A model generated the notes under the pieces. That model did no database searches. It was not told where the DNA came from and saw only the letters and a list, made by a program, of their open reading frames with translations. This document shows, piece by piece, positions 45,092 through 54,777 of a DNA stretch of 64,000 nucleotides. A program made the translations under genes and the position numbers. Source of the DNA: Microvirga sp. Mcv34 (GTDB lineage Bacteria > Pseudomonadota > Alphaproteobacteria > Rhizobiales > Beijerinckiaceae); assembly GCF_024519725.1 (NCBI RefSeq), contig NZ_JALJRK010000018.1:29866-93865 (forward strand). The letters are read 5' to 3'. How positions within the stretch are numbered: position 1 is the stretch's first letter; each line of letters opens with the position of its first letter.

Positions 45092-45487
45092 GGGTCGTCT
45101 CGCTCACCTCAATCCGGAACTCGTCCCAGAGCCACTGCACCAGATCCTTCAGCCGCCGGCGCACGACCCGGTGAACGGCCGGGATCGGGCCGCTCTCGAC
45201 CAGGGCGAGCAAGGCCTCGCGATGGTGGATGCTCAGCTTGCAGACATTCCCCGGCGCCTTGCCATCGACCAGATCTCCGGGCCCACGGGCATCGAAGCGC
45301 ACTACCCAGTCCCTCACCGTCTGCCGCCCGACCCCGCCGACCCGCGCCGCCTTGCTCCGCGAGCCGCCCTCATAGATCTCGGACAGCGCCAGAAAGCGTC
45401 ACTTTGCCCGGTGTTGCGGGTGGCCTTGGCCAAGGCCCGCAGCCGGGTTGCGCCATAGTCTGTGCGAGGCTCGATCCCTGGGCGCAT
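45092..45487 (-). pseudogene. IS630-A transposase, N-terminal part
   Basis: The ATG at 45487 follows AGGAGG. The fragment starts MRPGIEPRTDYGATRLRALA, then shifts frame near 45400 and continues LALSEIYEGGSRSKAARVGG and VRDWVVRFDARGPGDLVDGK, ending in SETTL at the insertion point of IS630-B. It is the helix-turn-helix region of the transposase. The extra frameshift shows decay before or after the insertions. Confidence 0.82.
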
Positions 45488-45571
45488 GGCGAACCTCCTG
45501 CTCGCCACCATGGAATCAGACATGCGACCCGTTGAAAACCCTGAATGAGTCAGCCATCACGCCGCTTGGTA

Positions 45572-46235
45572 TCATCCGCCAGAATTAGAATACGGCCGCG
45601 GTGATGCCCTATGCGCGCGTCCTATGCTCATTTCGTCGAAGTCTCGGGCCTGCGTAAGCGCTGTCTGGACCCCACCTTACCTGTGCGGGCCTGAGAGGCG
45701 ACGCTGACGATCTCTGATAGGGGATCGTTTTGTGTTGATGGTTGATCATATGCTTGAGCCGCCGTGGCCGGTGCGGCGTAGCGCCAGCCCACCGGCTTTC
45801 CGCTCGATGATCTCACCCTTATCGTCAAGTACTTCCTGCCCTATCTCAACCGTGCTGCGGTTTGCCGCTTTCTCAAGGCTGTGGGTCTGGGCCGCCTGCG
45901 CGTGGACCTGACGCAAAAAAGACGCTCCGGCCGAGCAGGGCCGGCCATTTGGTCAACCATCAGCACTAACCGTTCCTCAATCCAAGATCTCCAGTCGCAC
46001 TCCTCAGACATGCCAATGTAAGGTGCGGCCATAACACCGCTTACAGTGAAACTTCGCGTAGAAGCCAGAGGGCAGATCTACATAGAGCGCACATGAGTGA
46101 TGGCCGCCAAAGCACCTACCTGAAGAATTCTGATGGGCCTGACTATAAATTTATTTTCGGAGATGCGCTACTTAAGGAGGCTTTTGCAGTCCAATCAGAA
46201 TTGCTATGAGGGTCACCCGTCGCGGAGACTGATCG
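45572..46235. other. Intergenic region with transposase debris
   Basis: About 660 bases between the insertion nest and the methyltransferase gene. The part 45794-45913 is an IS481-like fragment, listed separately. No other gene is supported. The stretch before 46236 should hold the methyltransferase promoter. Confidence 0.4.
45794..45913 (+). pseudogene. IS481-like transposase fragment
   Basis: A short frame reads GFPLDDLTLIVKYFLPYLN then RAAVCRFLKAVGLGRLRVDL. This resembles the segment of IS481 transposases just before the rve integrase domain (LPLDDLL...REFLNPNVSRSGLDRCLRRHG). Upstream and downstream similarity fades within a few dozen codons and the frame is not otherwise gene-like. Confidence 0.4.
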
Positions 46236-47084
46236 ATGCCTGATAGGCCAGCCCTAGAAAACGATTCGTTCGGACCATTAGAGTCAGCCGTTATCCGGGC
46301 TACCCCTCTTGGTGGTGAAAACGAAGATGTGAGGATGGCATCCCTCCAGAGCGATATCTTGCGCAGTTCGGGCGGCACAAGTTCGCCGATTGGACCGGGG
46401 CGTACTCTCGTGGACGTCGCCCGGAGCCTCAATCCCTCTCGAGGTGAATTCTCCAAGCCCTACGATTTCTATGATTTCTACGAGCCATATTTCAGCCCTT
46501 TGCGCGAGCGGGATATTCGCTTCCTAGAAGTTGGCGTTTACGAGGGCGAGAGTACTAAGGTATTCTCCCGCTATTTTGAACGGGGCTCTATTGTCGGTAT
46601 AGATCTCCAGATACGTGACATTGATTTCAGGGGATTCAAGAACGTCACTTATCTTAAAGCTAACCAAACAGATGGGGATGCGCTGAGTAAAATTGCTGTC
46701 GACTATGCTCCGGATGGCTTTGATATTATCCTAGACGATGCTTCTCATGTCGGATACTTCTCGCTTCTTACATTTCTTCATGTATTTCCGCGCCTGAAGC
46801 CTGGTGGTATCTATATTGTCGAGGATTGGGGAACGGGATATTGGAACACTTGGCCGGATGGGGGGAGCTTTCAACGCTTTCCTGTTGAATCGTATCAAGG
46901 CGAGATCCCAAAGCGGCTGATCAGCCACGATCACGGCATGGTTGGCTTCGTCAAATTGCTGGTGGACATAGCAGCCGGTGGCGATATCAAGGGTGAAGGC
47001 CCCTTTCCCAACCTTGGTCCGCATCCCTTCCAGTCCATGAATGTCTACCCCGGGACTGTTGTCATAAGGAAGTCGGAACGTTAA
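46236..47084 (+). CDS. Class I SAM-dependent methyltransferase
   Basis: The 282-residue protein has a SAM-binding motif at about residues 95-115 (FLEVGVYEGESTKVFSRYF), an acidic motif 2 (GSIVGIDLQ), FDIILDDASHVGYFSLLTF and LKPGGIYIVEDWGTGYWNTW. The latter two resemble metal-dependent sugar O-methyltransferases of the MycE/CmcI type, in which Asp-Asp and Glu-Asp hold the metal. The probable role is O-methylation of a sugar in this glycan. The stop lies eight bases before the next methyltransferase gene. Confidence 0.8.
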   Translation: MPDRPALENDSFGPLESAVIRATPLGGENEDVRMASLQSDILRSSGGTSSPIGPGRTLVDVARSLNPSRGEFSKPYDFYDFYEPYFSPLRERDIRFLEVGVYEGESTKVFSRYFERGSIVGIDLQIRDIDFRGFKNVTYLKANQTDGDALSKIAVDYAPDGFDIILDDASHVGYFSLLTFLHVFPRLKPGGIYIVEDWGTGYWNTWPDGGSFQRFPVESYQGEIPKRLISHDHGMVGFVKLLVDIAAGGDIKGEGPFPNLGPHPFQSMNVYPGTVVIRKSER

Positions 47085-47092
47085 AGGGCTCA

Positions 47093-48577
47093 ATGGTCAC
47101 TTCATTCGCATTGTCTCCCGAAAGTGAATTTGTCCTTAGGGAGATCCCGCTTGCAGTCCATCGCTGGCTTCTGCCGGACCATCTGACCATAATGCGGCCT
47201 GCTCTGACGTTGCGTACAGGCGAGAGGATTGAGTTTCTACCTATCGACATCCAGCCCACGACGGTTCTGGAGCTGCGATTTGGCCGTGCTCTATCTAAGA
47301 TATCCAACGATGGAATGACCTTGAGCGTGACTGCCCTCACGGCAGGGACTGAACACCATCTTGCGGTACTTCCGCTCACAAATGATGATGACGATGTCCG
47401 CTTCGCTCGCTTGGGGCTTGGGCATCTCTCTGGCCGATCAATTCACCTCGCTATAACTGCAGGCCCTGGTTTCTCGGGGGATCCGGAGAGCGATTGGGCA
47501 TCTCTTGTGGATGTCACAGTTGCTCCGGCCGCTGAGTTGTCGCTTGCGGCTGCCCGTGCCTACGCAGACCTCCGCCGCGCGAATGAAATAGCGCATTTCT
47601 CCACATCCTACGATCATACGCTCTATAAGGAGCGAGATCGCCGAGCCAAGGGGCAGGATCACTTGTCCCCGCCTGCGACGACGATCGGGCCACATGCAGA
47701 CGCGACGTCCTTGGCGCCTGCTCCAGTACAAGTGAGCTTCCTGGATATGGAGCCGCTGCCGAATGAGGACGCTTTCAAGTTCGGCTCGCGCCTTCTGCAA
47801 GAGATGCTCGCCGTCAAACCGCCCTCGTTCGAGGCGCGGCTAGCGCAGAAGGCCCAAGCCGCCCATGGCCAGCCACTTCGCGTCCTTTCGATCTGTTCAG
47901 GGACCGCTCAAGTCGAAGCCGCGTTACTTCGCAGTGTCATCACGCCGGTACACCTTACCCTTGCCGACATTAATGCGGACCTGCTGGCGCGGGCATTAAG
48001 CTATATGCCCGCTCACGTTTCGACTATGAGCCTCGTGCAAGACCTTAACGGCATGAAGCTCAGTCAACCGTACGACATCGTGATATGCGTTTCGGGCATT
48101 CATCACCTTGTTGAGCTCGAACATATTTGGAGGACCCTGCACGATCATACTAAGCGCGATGGCGAACTCTGGCTTATCGGGGAGCAGGTCGGCCCTAAGG
48201 GGAACTGTTTAGCCGAGCCTGAGTATCGCGTCGCGAACGAGCTATTTTGTGCTCTCCCAGACCACCTGCGACGCAATTCAGTGACTGGCGAAGTCGACCA
48301 GAGTCTCTCAAACAAAGACCTGAGTGAAACGACCTTTGAAGGGATCCGGAGCGACGAAATTGAGACATCCTTATCTCGTTTCTTTCTGCCAATCGAGGTT
48401 TACAAGCGAAACTGCTTCCTCTGGCGCTTTATCGATCTAATTTATTACCAGAATTACAATCTTTCCGACCCAGACGATAAACAACTTTTGAAGTTGCTCG
48501 TGCAAGCAGAGTATGCACACCACATTAGCGGGGGATGGGCCACAGAACTGCATGGCGTTTATCGCCCAATATATTGA
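47093..48577 (+). CDS. Methyltransferase with long N-terminal domain
   Basis: The 494-residue protein has an unrecognised, probably beta-rich N-terminal half (residues 1-230). It is followed by a class I methyltransferase domain: RVLSICSGTAQVEAALL as SAM motif, LTLADINADLLARAL, and YDIVICVSGIHHLVELEHIW as the post-II region. The tail is helical with no membrane segments. It follows the previous methyltransferase gene by eight bases, so the two form an operon and may methylate neighbouring positions of the same glycan. Confidence 0.75.
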   Translation: MVTSFALSPESEFVLREIPLAVHRWLLPDHLTIMRPALTLRTGERIEFLPIDIQPTTVLELRFGRALSKISNDGMTLSVTALTAGTEHHLAVLPLTNDDDDVRFARLGLGHLSGRSIHLAITAGPGFSGDPESDWASLVDVTVAPAAELSLAAARAYADLRRANEIAHFSTSYDHTLYKERDRRAKGQDHLSPPATTIGPHADATSLAPAPVQVSFLDMEPLPNEDAFKFGSRLLQEMLAVKPPSFEARLAQKAQAAHGQPLRVLSICSGTAQVEAALLRSVITPVHLTLADINADLLARALSYMPAHVSTMSLVQDLNGMKLSQPYDIVICVSGIHHLVELEHIWRTLHDHTKRDGELWLIGEQVGPKGNCLAEPEYRVANELFCALPDHLRRNSVTGEVDQSLSNKDLSETTFEGIRSDEIETSLSRFFLPIEVYKRNCFLWRFIDLIYYQNYNLSDPDDKQLLKLLVQAEYAHHISGGWATELHGVYRPIY

Positions 48578-48713
48578 TCATTCATTGGAGACACCTCAAC
48601 CGGGCTGATGTGTCAGTAATTCACGACGATTGCACCACTCGTCTCGATCCACCGACCTCCGCGTAAACGGGGCTTCTTGTTTACGCTCGATGAAGACGTC
48701 GTAATCACTCAAG

Positions 48714-49958
48714 TTACCAATACCTGGCTCGCGGTCGTGCATCCTGGCTCCTCTCGCGAGGCAGCATCGGACTGGATAGGGGGGCACCAGGCAACCGGAC
48801 TAGACCCTGGCTGATAAACCGCACCCAGACACTGTCGAATAGCGCCAGAGGGTATGACACGGTAAGGGTTATGCCGAAGACAACGGAGATTGTCAGCGCG
48901 ACCGCCACTGCATGGGGCAAATAGGGCTTGAGAGCGACAAATATGCTACTCCCAATCGTGCAGATGACAAGCAGGTGGGTCAGATAGATCGGAAATGACA
49001 TACGGCCCAGCCAGAGCCCGATACGACTGGAAAACAAGCGCTTGCAAGGTGCGCAGGCTGTGATGAGCCACATGAGAAGCAGAGCCCCAATTGTGTGGAG
49101 GAGCACTGCCACCGTGGCCAATGGCATGCCCTGAACCTGATTCAGAACTGCATAGAAGCCAAAAGCCTTGCTGCCGTCTATACTCTCTCTAAATCCAAAG
49201 AGCAGGAATGCTGCAGCTGCAACGAGGAGAGCGGGGCCACCCCCCAGGCGGACCCTGTGGAATACATGCAGAGAGTAGATCTGGGCCGCGATAACGCCCC
49301 CAATGAATGGAGCAAAAAGCCGCGCTTGGTATAAGGTTAGGATAAACAGGCCAGCACTGAGGAGGATCGATAATCTCGGCCGCTTCAGTTCGACAATGAC
49401 CAAAGCGAGACCGAGGACCAGGAAGCTCCCGAAAAACTCGTAGTACATCGTCCAGAGATTACTGTTGAAATAGTTGCGGCCGTCGAGGAAGGTTCCAAGC
49501 AGCCCTTCCTCGAGCGCCGCAAGCGGCGGCACGGCGGAGTAGGGGTAGGACGCAAACCACCACTTCAGCCAGGTTGACCTTGAGATCTCCGCCGCAGGCT
49601 GGTTGGCGTACATTCCTGCCCAGACCAACAAGCCCGAGGCGAGGCTGACGATCACCACGGGTCCGGCTAGCCGCGGCCACCGCTTAAGGGCCGCCAATCC
49701 GAGACCCGATGAGTTTTGAGCTCCTATAGCCCTGTAGGTAAGTACGAACCCAGAGAGAACGAAGAACAGGGTGACTGCGGCCGAACCATTCACAATGGCG
49801 TAGAGGGGCGTCCCGAAGAGCCCAAAACGCTCCGCGGGGAAGAACAAGCCCTCAAGCCTCGGGGCAAAGCCGAGCAGGGAGTGATGAACCAACACAACGA
49901 GGGCTGCGACTCCTCGCACGGTCTCCAGTTCAGCAAGCTTAGCTGGGTTACGAATCAT
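48714..49958 (-). CDS. Acyltransferase 3 family membrane protein (OafA-like)
   Basis: The 414-residue protein starts MIRNPAKLAELETVRGVAAL and continues into LVVLVHHSLLG: the E-x-x-R-G-x-A-A...H-H signature of acyltransferase 3 enzymes that use an inner-membrane acyl donor to O-acetylate sugars. About ten helices follow, for example AAVTLFFVLSGFVLTYRAIG (the FFxLSGF motif). It probably decorates the polysaccharide made by this locus. It is convergent with the methyltransferase pair. Confidence 0.9.
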   Translation of the reverse strand: MIRNPAKLAELETVRGVAALVVLVHHSLLGFAPRLEGLFFPAERFGLFGTPLYAIVNGSAAVTLFFVLSGFVLTYRAIGAQNSSGLGLAALKRWPRLAGPVVIVSLASGLLVWAGMYANQPAAEISRSTWLKWWFASYPYSAVPPLAALEEGLLGTFLDGRNYFNSNLWTMYYEFFGSFLVLGLALVIVELKRPRLSILLSAGLFILTLYQARLFAPFIGGVIAAQIYSLHVFHRVRLGGGPALLVAAAAFLLFGFRESIDGSKAFGFYAVLNQVQGMPLATVAVLLHTIGALLLMWLITACAPCKRLFSSRIGLWLGRMSFPIYLTHLLVICTIGSSIFVALKPYLPHAVAVALTISVVFGITLTVSYPLALFDSVWVRFISQGLVRLPGAPLSSPMLPRERSQDARPRARYW

Positions 49959-50109
49959 TAGTGACTTATGCCTGAGCAGTAACCCAGCGTCATCCTAGAA
50001 GAATCTGGCAAAGTGAAGTTCTGAGGCGCCGAGATGTCGCGGAAGTAATTGGCGGTAAGCTCAATGGCATGTGAGGCTGAACCAAGGATTGGAGAGAATG
50101 GAAAGGGCC

Positions 50110-50154
50110 ATGAAAGTGTCCACGTTTTCGGAGCAGCTTATCGTCGTCTGACCT
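50110..50154 (+). pseudogene. IS3 orfA start fragment, first copy
   Basis: The frame opens MKVSTFSEQLIVV and stops at once. About 45 bases, including the preceding AAAGGGCC, repeat the start of the copy at 50229 with a few changes. Confidence 0.45.
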
Positions 50155-50228
50155 GATCCCTAGAACCTGAAGCAGCCAAAGTGGGAATTCTCCCGTCATC
50201 TCTCCCAGCTGGGAGAAGGGAACGGGCC

Positions 50229-50400
50229 ATGAAGGTGTCCAGGTTTTCGGAGCAGCAGATTGCTTTGCTCCTCAAGTAGGTCGATGACGGCGCAAGCGTC
50301 GAGGAGGTCTGCCGCCGGGCCGGGATTTCGCAGCAGACCTATTATCATAGGCGAAAAAAGTATGGCGGACTGACGCCCTCGGAGGACAGTGAAACAAAGA
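50229..50400 (+). pseudogene. IS3 family orfA fragment, second copy
   Basis: The frame reads MKVSRFSEQQIALLLK, then an in-frame stop, then VDDGASVEEVCRRAGISQQT and YYHRRKKYGGLTPSED. This is the helix-turn-helix subunit of an IS3 transposase (usual form RQADEGASVEEVCRKAGISQQTYY). The nonsense codon and the lack of orfB show a dead remnant. Confidence 0.72.
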
Positions 50401-50426
50401 TCACAATAGTTCAAAAGACGGAGCGT

Positions 50427-51902
50427 CTAACTTCGGGTCTGTGCCCTGAGACCTTTGTAAGCATAGTGATAACAATCTTGTAGCATTATGAAAATTGAAA
50501 CCGTAATTAACGCTAGCGAATGTAGACTACCCAGCAAAAGGTGTTTTGAAACTTCCTGCTTCCCGTCAAATGTTGTACCAACTATATCGAGCACGCAGAC
50601 AGAAAAATATATCATTACAAAGAAATATGCGATGCCGGAATTTTCTCTTTTGTTGAGAGCTGCTCTAAATACCAAGTATAATCCTGAAATCACAGTTAAT
50701 ATTATAATGGCTGTCCCTCGAATACTCGTAAAATAGTAGGAAAGCGGATGGAGCATCGGTGGAATGCTGCCTTTCTGCTTCCCAAAAACTAGACCGAGTT
50801 CCGAACTAAAATCGCCGAGAAATTGACTGTTTGCAAGTAATAGTCTCGCGTAGGCTTTTGGCTCGTGTAATATAGCGCGAAATACCAATCTAAGGCTAAG
50901 GTTGCTTTGTTGCTCTATAAGCGCCATGCTTTGTTCATTGAATGCAGGAGATCCGATGAGCGGTTTAGATGACGCAGGCAAGTTCAACTTCTCTAGAAGC
51001 TGCTCTGGGGCGGAGGAATGTGTTAAAATTCCATAGTAAATAGAATGATAACTTGTCACACGGGCTGCTGCTAGCTCCTGAGGGTTCCCCGACCGGCCAA
51101 GCCAAAGTGAAGCTATAGTTGCGAGAGAAAAAAGTACGAAAGCGCCAATTCCTCTGGCGAGCCGGAACTTAGACTTTTTGTCTGTTAGATATAGGTACGT
51201 AGCGTATATTAAAGATATGCATAGAAAATAGGCATATTGTCTTTTGCTAATACAAATGAGTAATGTAAGTCCGAGACAGATCCAAACATATATGCGGAAA
51301 TTCCCATTGGGGACAGGTCTATACAAGTGAACCGCGAATACTCCAGTTACGATTAACGTGCAAAGAAACGCGAGGCCCTCGGCAAAGAAGGAGTTGTAAT
51401 ATGCAATAAATAAGCCATCCGAGAAAAGAAAGCTAAGCAGTATGATCGGGCTAGAGCTGGATGTATTCCGTAGACTGAATTTGCACAAGTATAAGTATGA
51501 TAAGATATGGATTGTTAAAAGAGGAAAGGAAATCAGTAGGATGTCAACAACGCCGTCGCCTCGAACGGCATTGTTGAGCCATTTTCCGATCTGCCAGGTA
51601 ATATGGGCCGACGTAAACCATGGGATCGTAACTGACTGGGTTTTTGCCTCGTCCCAAAACCGAACTGGTTCTAAAAAGAACCTTGCCTTCCACTCTTCTG
51701 TTCCATGCGGCGGCCAATTCACAGCCATTCCCAGAGGCCGCTCAACGTAGTATCCAAAATACCTTGTGAAATCGCCATTGTCTGCAACGCCAAACGACAC
51801 AAAGCTTACGAGTATCATTAATATCGAAATACATACTAAGCATGCTAAGTAACGCTTCTTAGTGAAAATATCTTGACTTTTCTCTAGCATAGCGTTGTTC
51901 AC
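50427..51902 (-). CDS. Polytopic membrane protein, unknown, AT-rich
   Basis: The 491-residue protein has about ten to twelve helices. The first (YLACLVCISILMILVSFVS) is followed by a long loop containing DNGDFTRYFGYYVERPLG, an acidic loop reminiscent of GT-C glycosyltransferases, though I cannot place the family. The GTG start at 51902 overlaps the stop of the FAD oxidoreductase gene (GTGA); an ATG four codons on is possible. The gene is clearly AT-richer than its surroundings, with many A/T-ending codons, which suggests recent transfer. It is coupled to the two genes upstream. Confidence 0.7.
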   Translation of the reverse strand: MNNAMLEKSQDIFTKKRYLACLVCISILMILVSFVSFGVADNGDFTRYFGYYVERPLGMAVNWPPHGTEEWKARFFLEPVRFWDEAKTQSVTIPWFTSAHITWQIGKWLNNAVRGDGVVDILLISFPLLTIHILSYLYLCKFSLRNTSSSSPIILLSFLFSDGLFIAYYNSFFAEGLAFLCTLIVTGVFAVHLYRPVPNGNFRIYVWICLGLTLLICISKRQYAYFLCISLIYATYLYLTDKKSKFRLARGIGAFVLFSLATIASLWLGRSGNPQELAAARVTSYHSIYYGILTHSSAPEQLLEKLNLPASSKPLIGSPAFNEQSMALIEQQSNLSLRLVFRAILHEPKAYARLLLANSQFLGDFSSELGLVFGKQKGSIPPMLHPLSYYFTSIRGTAIIILTVISGLYLVFRAALNKRENSGIAYFFVMIYFSVCVLDIVGTTFDGKQEVSKHLLLGSLHSLALITVSIFIMLQDCYHYAYKGLRAQTRS

Positions 51903-53239
51903 AGTCTTTCACTTGCGAGGCGCTCTATAAATAATTTAGCCGCGGCTCGGCCCTCGCGGATAGCGTAATTAGTGCCCCGATCTTCAGGATAAACCTGCGC
52001 CATAGTTGAGATAAACAGGTTCTTTAACGGCGTCTCCACTGCCGGCATCATCTGAGAATAGTTCTTTTCCATGATAGGCTGAGCATATTCGGCACGCCAT
52101 ACATGATGAGCCTTAAGCCAAGAGCGGTTGAATGCCGGGAACATCCTTTTGATGTGTGGAAGCGAAAAATCCAGAACCTCATCATCAGACATGCTGTAGA
52201 GAAGATCTTCAGCCGGAAGGTACTTGGATAGATAGACAATATGCCGCCCTCCATATGATTCTGGGGGCTCGAAATTGGTATGCTCAATCACGCCGACAAA
52301 CGGGAAGTTCGGATCAGCCACGTTAAGCCAATATGTATCGGACAGGCTGCGGTCAAGCTCTAAGACCAAACAGATATTGGCAAGATACTGCACACGTCGA
52401 AGCTTGTCCGTGTAAGGCTTTGGAGTATGGCCCTGAACTAAATCTGCGATTAGAGGGAGAGCGGGCGTTGCGAGGACACCAGTCACGGGAATAGACTCGC
52501 TCTCAGTTTTTACAGCCGTGACAAGACCGTCTCTGCTTTCGATCCCTGTCACGCATGTGTTGAGGCGGATATCGCCCCCTTGCTCGCGCACTTTCTGACC
52601 AATGCTGTCGGCCAAAGCCGCGAAACCACCGCGGTAATAAGCTAGGATCTCCCTCCCATCAGAACTGCGTGAGCTGCCGCGTAGCGCAATCTTTTTCCAG
52701 AACCAGACCGCCGAAACTTTGTCCGCATACGGACCAAACTTGCCAACTAGCAACGGCTCCCAAACAATACGGAAGACCTCTTTTCCGCACGTTTGGATCA
52801 GCCACTCACGAGCGGTTACATTCTCGAGTTTCATCCAGTTCTTGACCGCGCGGGCTCGAGGCACAACGAGACCGAGTCTGATGCGATTGATAAGGCTGAG
52901 GGGGGTGAAGCGAAGGACATCAATTGGGCTCGAAAGTTTGAAGAAATTCTTGGTGTAGTACATGCCCGTACGTGTCGGGCGTAGCACAACCTGTTCCTCA
53001 AGATTGAGCTCTCGGACCATGTTCACCACGTGCTGATCATTGCTGAACCAATGGTGATAGAAGCGCTCAAGCACGTATCCACCGACATCGAACCCACCGG
53101 CTAAGCCACCTAGGGATGCGTCGGCTTCGAGAATTGTTACCTTCACACCTGCCTTGGTGAGGTCGTAGGCAGCGGCTAGGCCAGTGAACCCTCCTCCGAT
53201 GATGGCAATGTGCGGGGACGTGGCGGGACTAAGGGTCAT
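51899..53239 (-). CDS. FAD-dependent amine-oxidase/UGM-like oxidoreductase
   Basis: The start at 53239 gives a 446-residue flavoprotein: MTLSPATSPHIAIIGGGFTG is the dinucleotide-binding fold, LEADASLGGLAGGFDVGGYV the FAD ribose region, and ISTMAQVYPEDRGTNYAIRE the C-terminal FAD motif. It resembles protoporphyrinogen-oxidase-like and UDP-galactopyranose-mutase-like proteins often found in polysaccharide loci. The frame is open far upstream but shows no similarity there. It sits between the UPF0104 protein and the AT-rich membrane protein, all on the minus strand, which points to a sugar- or lipid-linked-sugar redox step (inference). Confidence 0.82.
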   Translation of the reverse strand: MTLSPATSPHIAIIGGGFTGLAAAYDLTKAGVKVTILEADASLGGLAGGFDVGGYVLERFYHHWFSNDQHVVNMVRELNLEEQVVLRPTRTGMYYTKNFFKLSSPIDVLRFTPLSLINRIRLGLVVPRARAVKNWMKLENVTAREWLIQTCGKEVFRIVWEPLLVGKFGPYADKVSAVWFWKKIALRGSSRSSDGREILAYYRGGFAALADSIGQKVREQGGDIRLNTCVTGIESRDGLVTAVKTESESIPVTGVLATPALPLIADLVQGHTPKPYTDKLRRVQYLANICLVLELDRSLSDTYWLNVADPNFPFVGVIEHTNFEPPESYGGRHIVYLSKYLPAEDLLYSMSDDEVLDFSLPHIKRMFPAFNRSWLKAHHVWRAEYAQPIMEKNYSQMMPAVETPLKNLFISTMAQVYPEDRGTNYAIREGRAAAKLFIERLASERL

Positions 53240-53268
53240 GGTCAGGCATTCACTAAGATGAGCGGGAA

Positions 53269-54351
53269 TTACAGGCGGATCTTTGAGGTTGAGCCCTTGA
53301 AGGACGTCGCTAAGAACGCAAGGGCCCCTGCCATACTCGTGGGGAGCCAAAGCATCAAGTGTACAATTATCGCGAAGGTGGCCGCCTTGGCTTCTAGGTT
53401 TCCAAAGAAGGTTGCAGCCTGCATAGCGAAGAAATGAAAGGTCCCTATGTAACCCGGGGAGCTCGGGATGAGGGTCGCAAGCGTCGCGATAGCTAGAGCC
53501 GTATAAGCGACAGCCCACCCGCCCTGGATTTCCATTGCCGTCGCGATGGAAAGAAACACTCCTCCCTCTAGCAGCCAAGCTACACTCGAAAGTAGGACCA
53601 GCTCAGTCAGACGGCGCAGGTTACCGAGCGAGATAATGGTATCGGTGATGTCGAAGCCGATATTAAGCAGCTTTAGCGCTAATGTAGACTGTTGGAGTCT
53701 TAGACTGCGTTGAAGAGGGACAAGTACGAAACGTCGGACCATGGGTAAGCAAAATAGCCCAACCAAACCGATAAGTCCCAATATAGCGGTCCAGACTGAG
53801 AGGTGGGAGAGAAGTGTTTGATCCCCAACAGGGACAGTCGGAAGGACGATCATGAGAATGAACAAGAGGACGAGGAGGTCGAGAAGGCGTTCAACAATGA
53901 GTGTTCCGCCTATCCGGCTCGGCTCAAGTCCGGGACGATCATGGAAGGCAAATAGCCGCAGAATGTCGCCTGCCCGGAGCGGGAGAACGTTGTTTGCCGC
54001 GATTCCGATCAAAAATGGTGCAGCCGTATCCTTTAAACGGAGATAAGGAGCTGTTGCGTGCAGCATCCGCCACCAGCGTAGGATCCTTGCTGTATAACCC
54101 AACACCAGACACAGCAGGGCCGACAGGATATAAAATCCATTTAGGTTTGCGAGATGCTGTGGCAATTCATTGAGCGGAAGGCGCTCAAGAACAAGCCAAG
54201 CAAATAGAATCGTCACGCTCAATCCAATCACGGGACGGATCCAGCGTCGCCACGACAGAGACTTCCTTTGGGGCTTTACGCTACGCGACAAGGCGACTTT
54301 CATCTCATCAAACCTATGGACTTGGTAATCGGAAAGTGGCTTGCCGCTCAT
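53269..54351 (-). CDS. UPF0104 / lysylphosphatidylglycerol synthase TM-like protein
   Basis: The 360-residue protein has about eight helices and the family segments YILSALLCLVLGYTARILRW, AANNVLPLRAGDILRLFAF (the N-x-x-x-P-x-R-x-G motif) and ATLIPSSPGYIGTFHFFAMQ. Proteins of this family (AglD2/MprF membrane-domain type) are flippase-like and occur in loci that handle lipid-linked sugars. Start choice is open: ATG at 54351 or at 54303, neither with a strong ribosome site. It lies 29 bases before the FAD oxidoreductase gene. Confidence 0.85.
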   Translation of the reverse strand: MSGKPLSDYQVHRFDEMKVALSRSVKPQRKSLSWRRWIRPVIGLSVTILFAWLVLERLPLNELPQHLANLNGFYILSALLCLVLGYTARILRWWRMLHATAPYLRLKDTAAPFLIGIAANNVLPLRAGDILRLFAFHDRPGLEPSRIGGTLIVERLLDLLVLLFILMIVLPTVPVGDQTLLSHLSVWTAILGLIGLVGLFCLPMVRRFVLVPLQRSLRLQQSTLALKLLNIGFDITDTIISLGNLRRLTELVLLSSVAWLLEGGVFLSIATAMEIQGGWAVAYTALAIATLATLIPSSPGYIGTFHFFAMQAATFFGNLEAKAATFAIIVHLMLWLPTSMAGALAFLATSFKGSTSKIRL

Positions 54352-54777
54352 CCGCGAAGGACTATACGTCCCATGCCCGCGATCAGCCGAAGGTGGTGCT
54401 ATTTCACCGCGTCCTTAGCACTGATAACTCCATGCGCCAAGCCTGCCTCTGATACATTGTTGTTCACAGGCGGCAATGGTTGCGCTTTCATCCAAATAGT
54501 AATGAACAAATTTGAGTGTACGTAAGGACAGCAAAGCAGATTGCGTTTAAGTCGATTATTCTACATTTAGCTATGCTGACAATCCTGTTGTCCTTAAAGA
54601 GTGGATATGACTTCCTTGGATCGTCGGATTGCGATGAACCCACGAGATGTACGACAGCCGGTAACTCGATGTGGGTCAAGTTTGTTATATGGAGCAAACC
54701 AGCGAAGTAGCGCCGCCATCAAGGATTGAGCATCCGAGGGGGGGCTAGCACGGGCGTAATCGTGCAAACGAGTCAAA
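54352..54777. other. Intergenic region, no gene seen
   Basis: About 425 bases between the UPF0104 gene and the decayed IS982. Short AT-rich open frames are present without ribosome sites. It should contain the promoter for the minus-strand three-gene module. Confidence 0.3.

Larger units (their letters stand above)
41994..45571 (-). mobile_element. IS630-family element A, split by two later insertions
   Basis: The outer element has matching ends: TACCAATCGACG at 41994 and, inverted, TACCAAGCGGCG at 45571, both starting with the TA expected for IS630 targets. Without its two internal insertions it is about 1.1 kb, a normal IS630 size. The transposase is read on the minus strand in three pieces (45487-45092, 44035-43946, 42546-42013) interrupted by IS630-B and the IS110 element. 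Confidence 0.8.
49959..50426. other. Intergenic region with IS3 debris
   Basis: About 470 bases holding two direct copies of the start of an IS3 orfA, near 50110 and 50229, the second extending to about 50400. No intact gene is supported. Confidence 0.5.
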
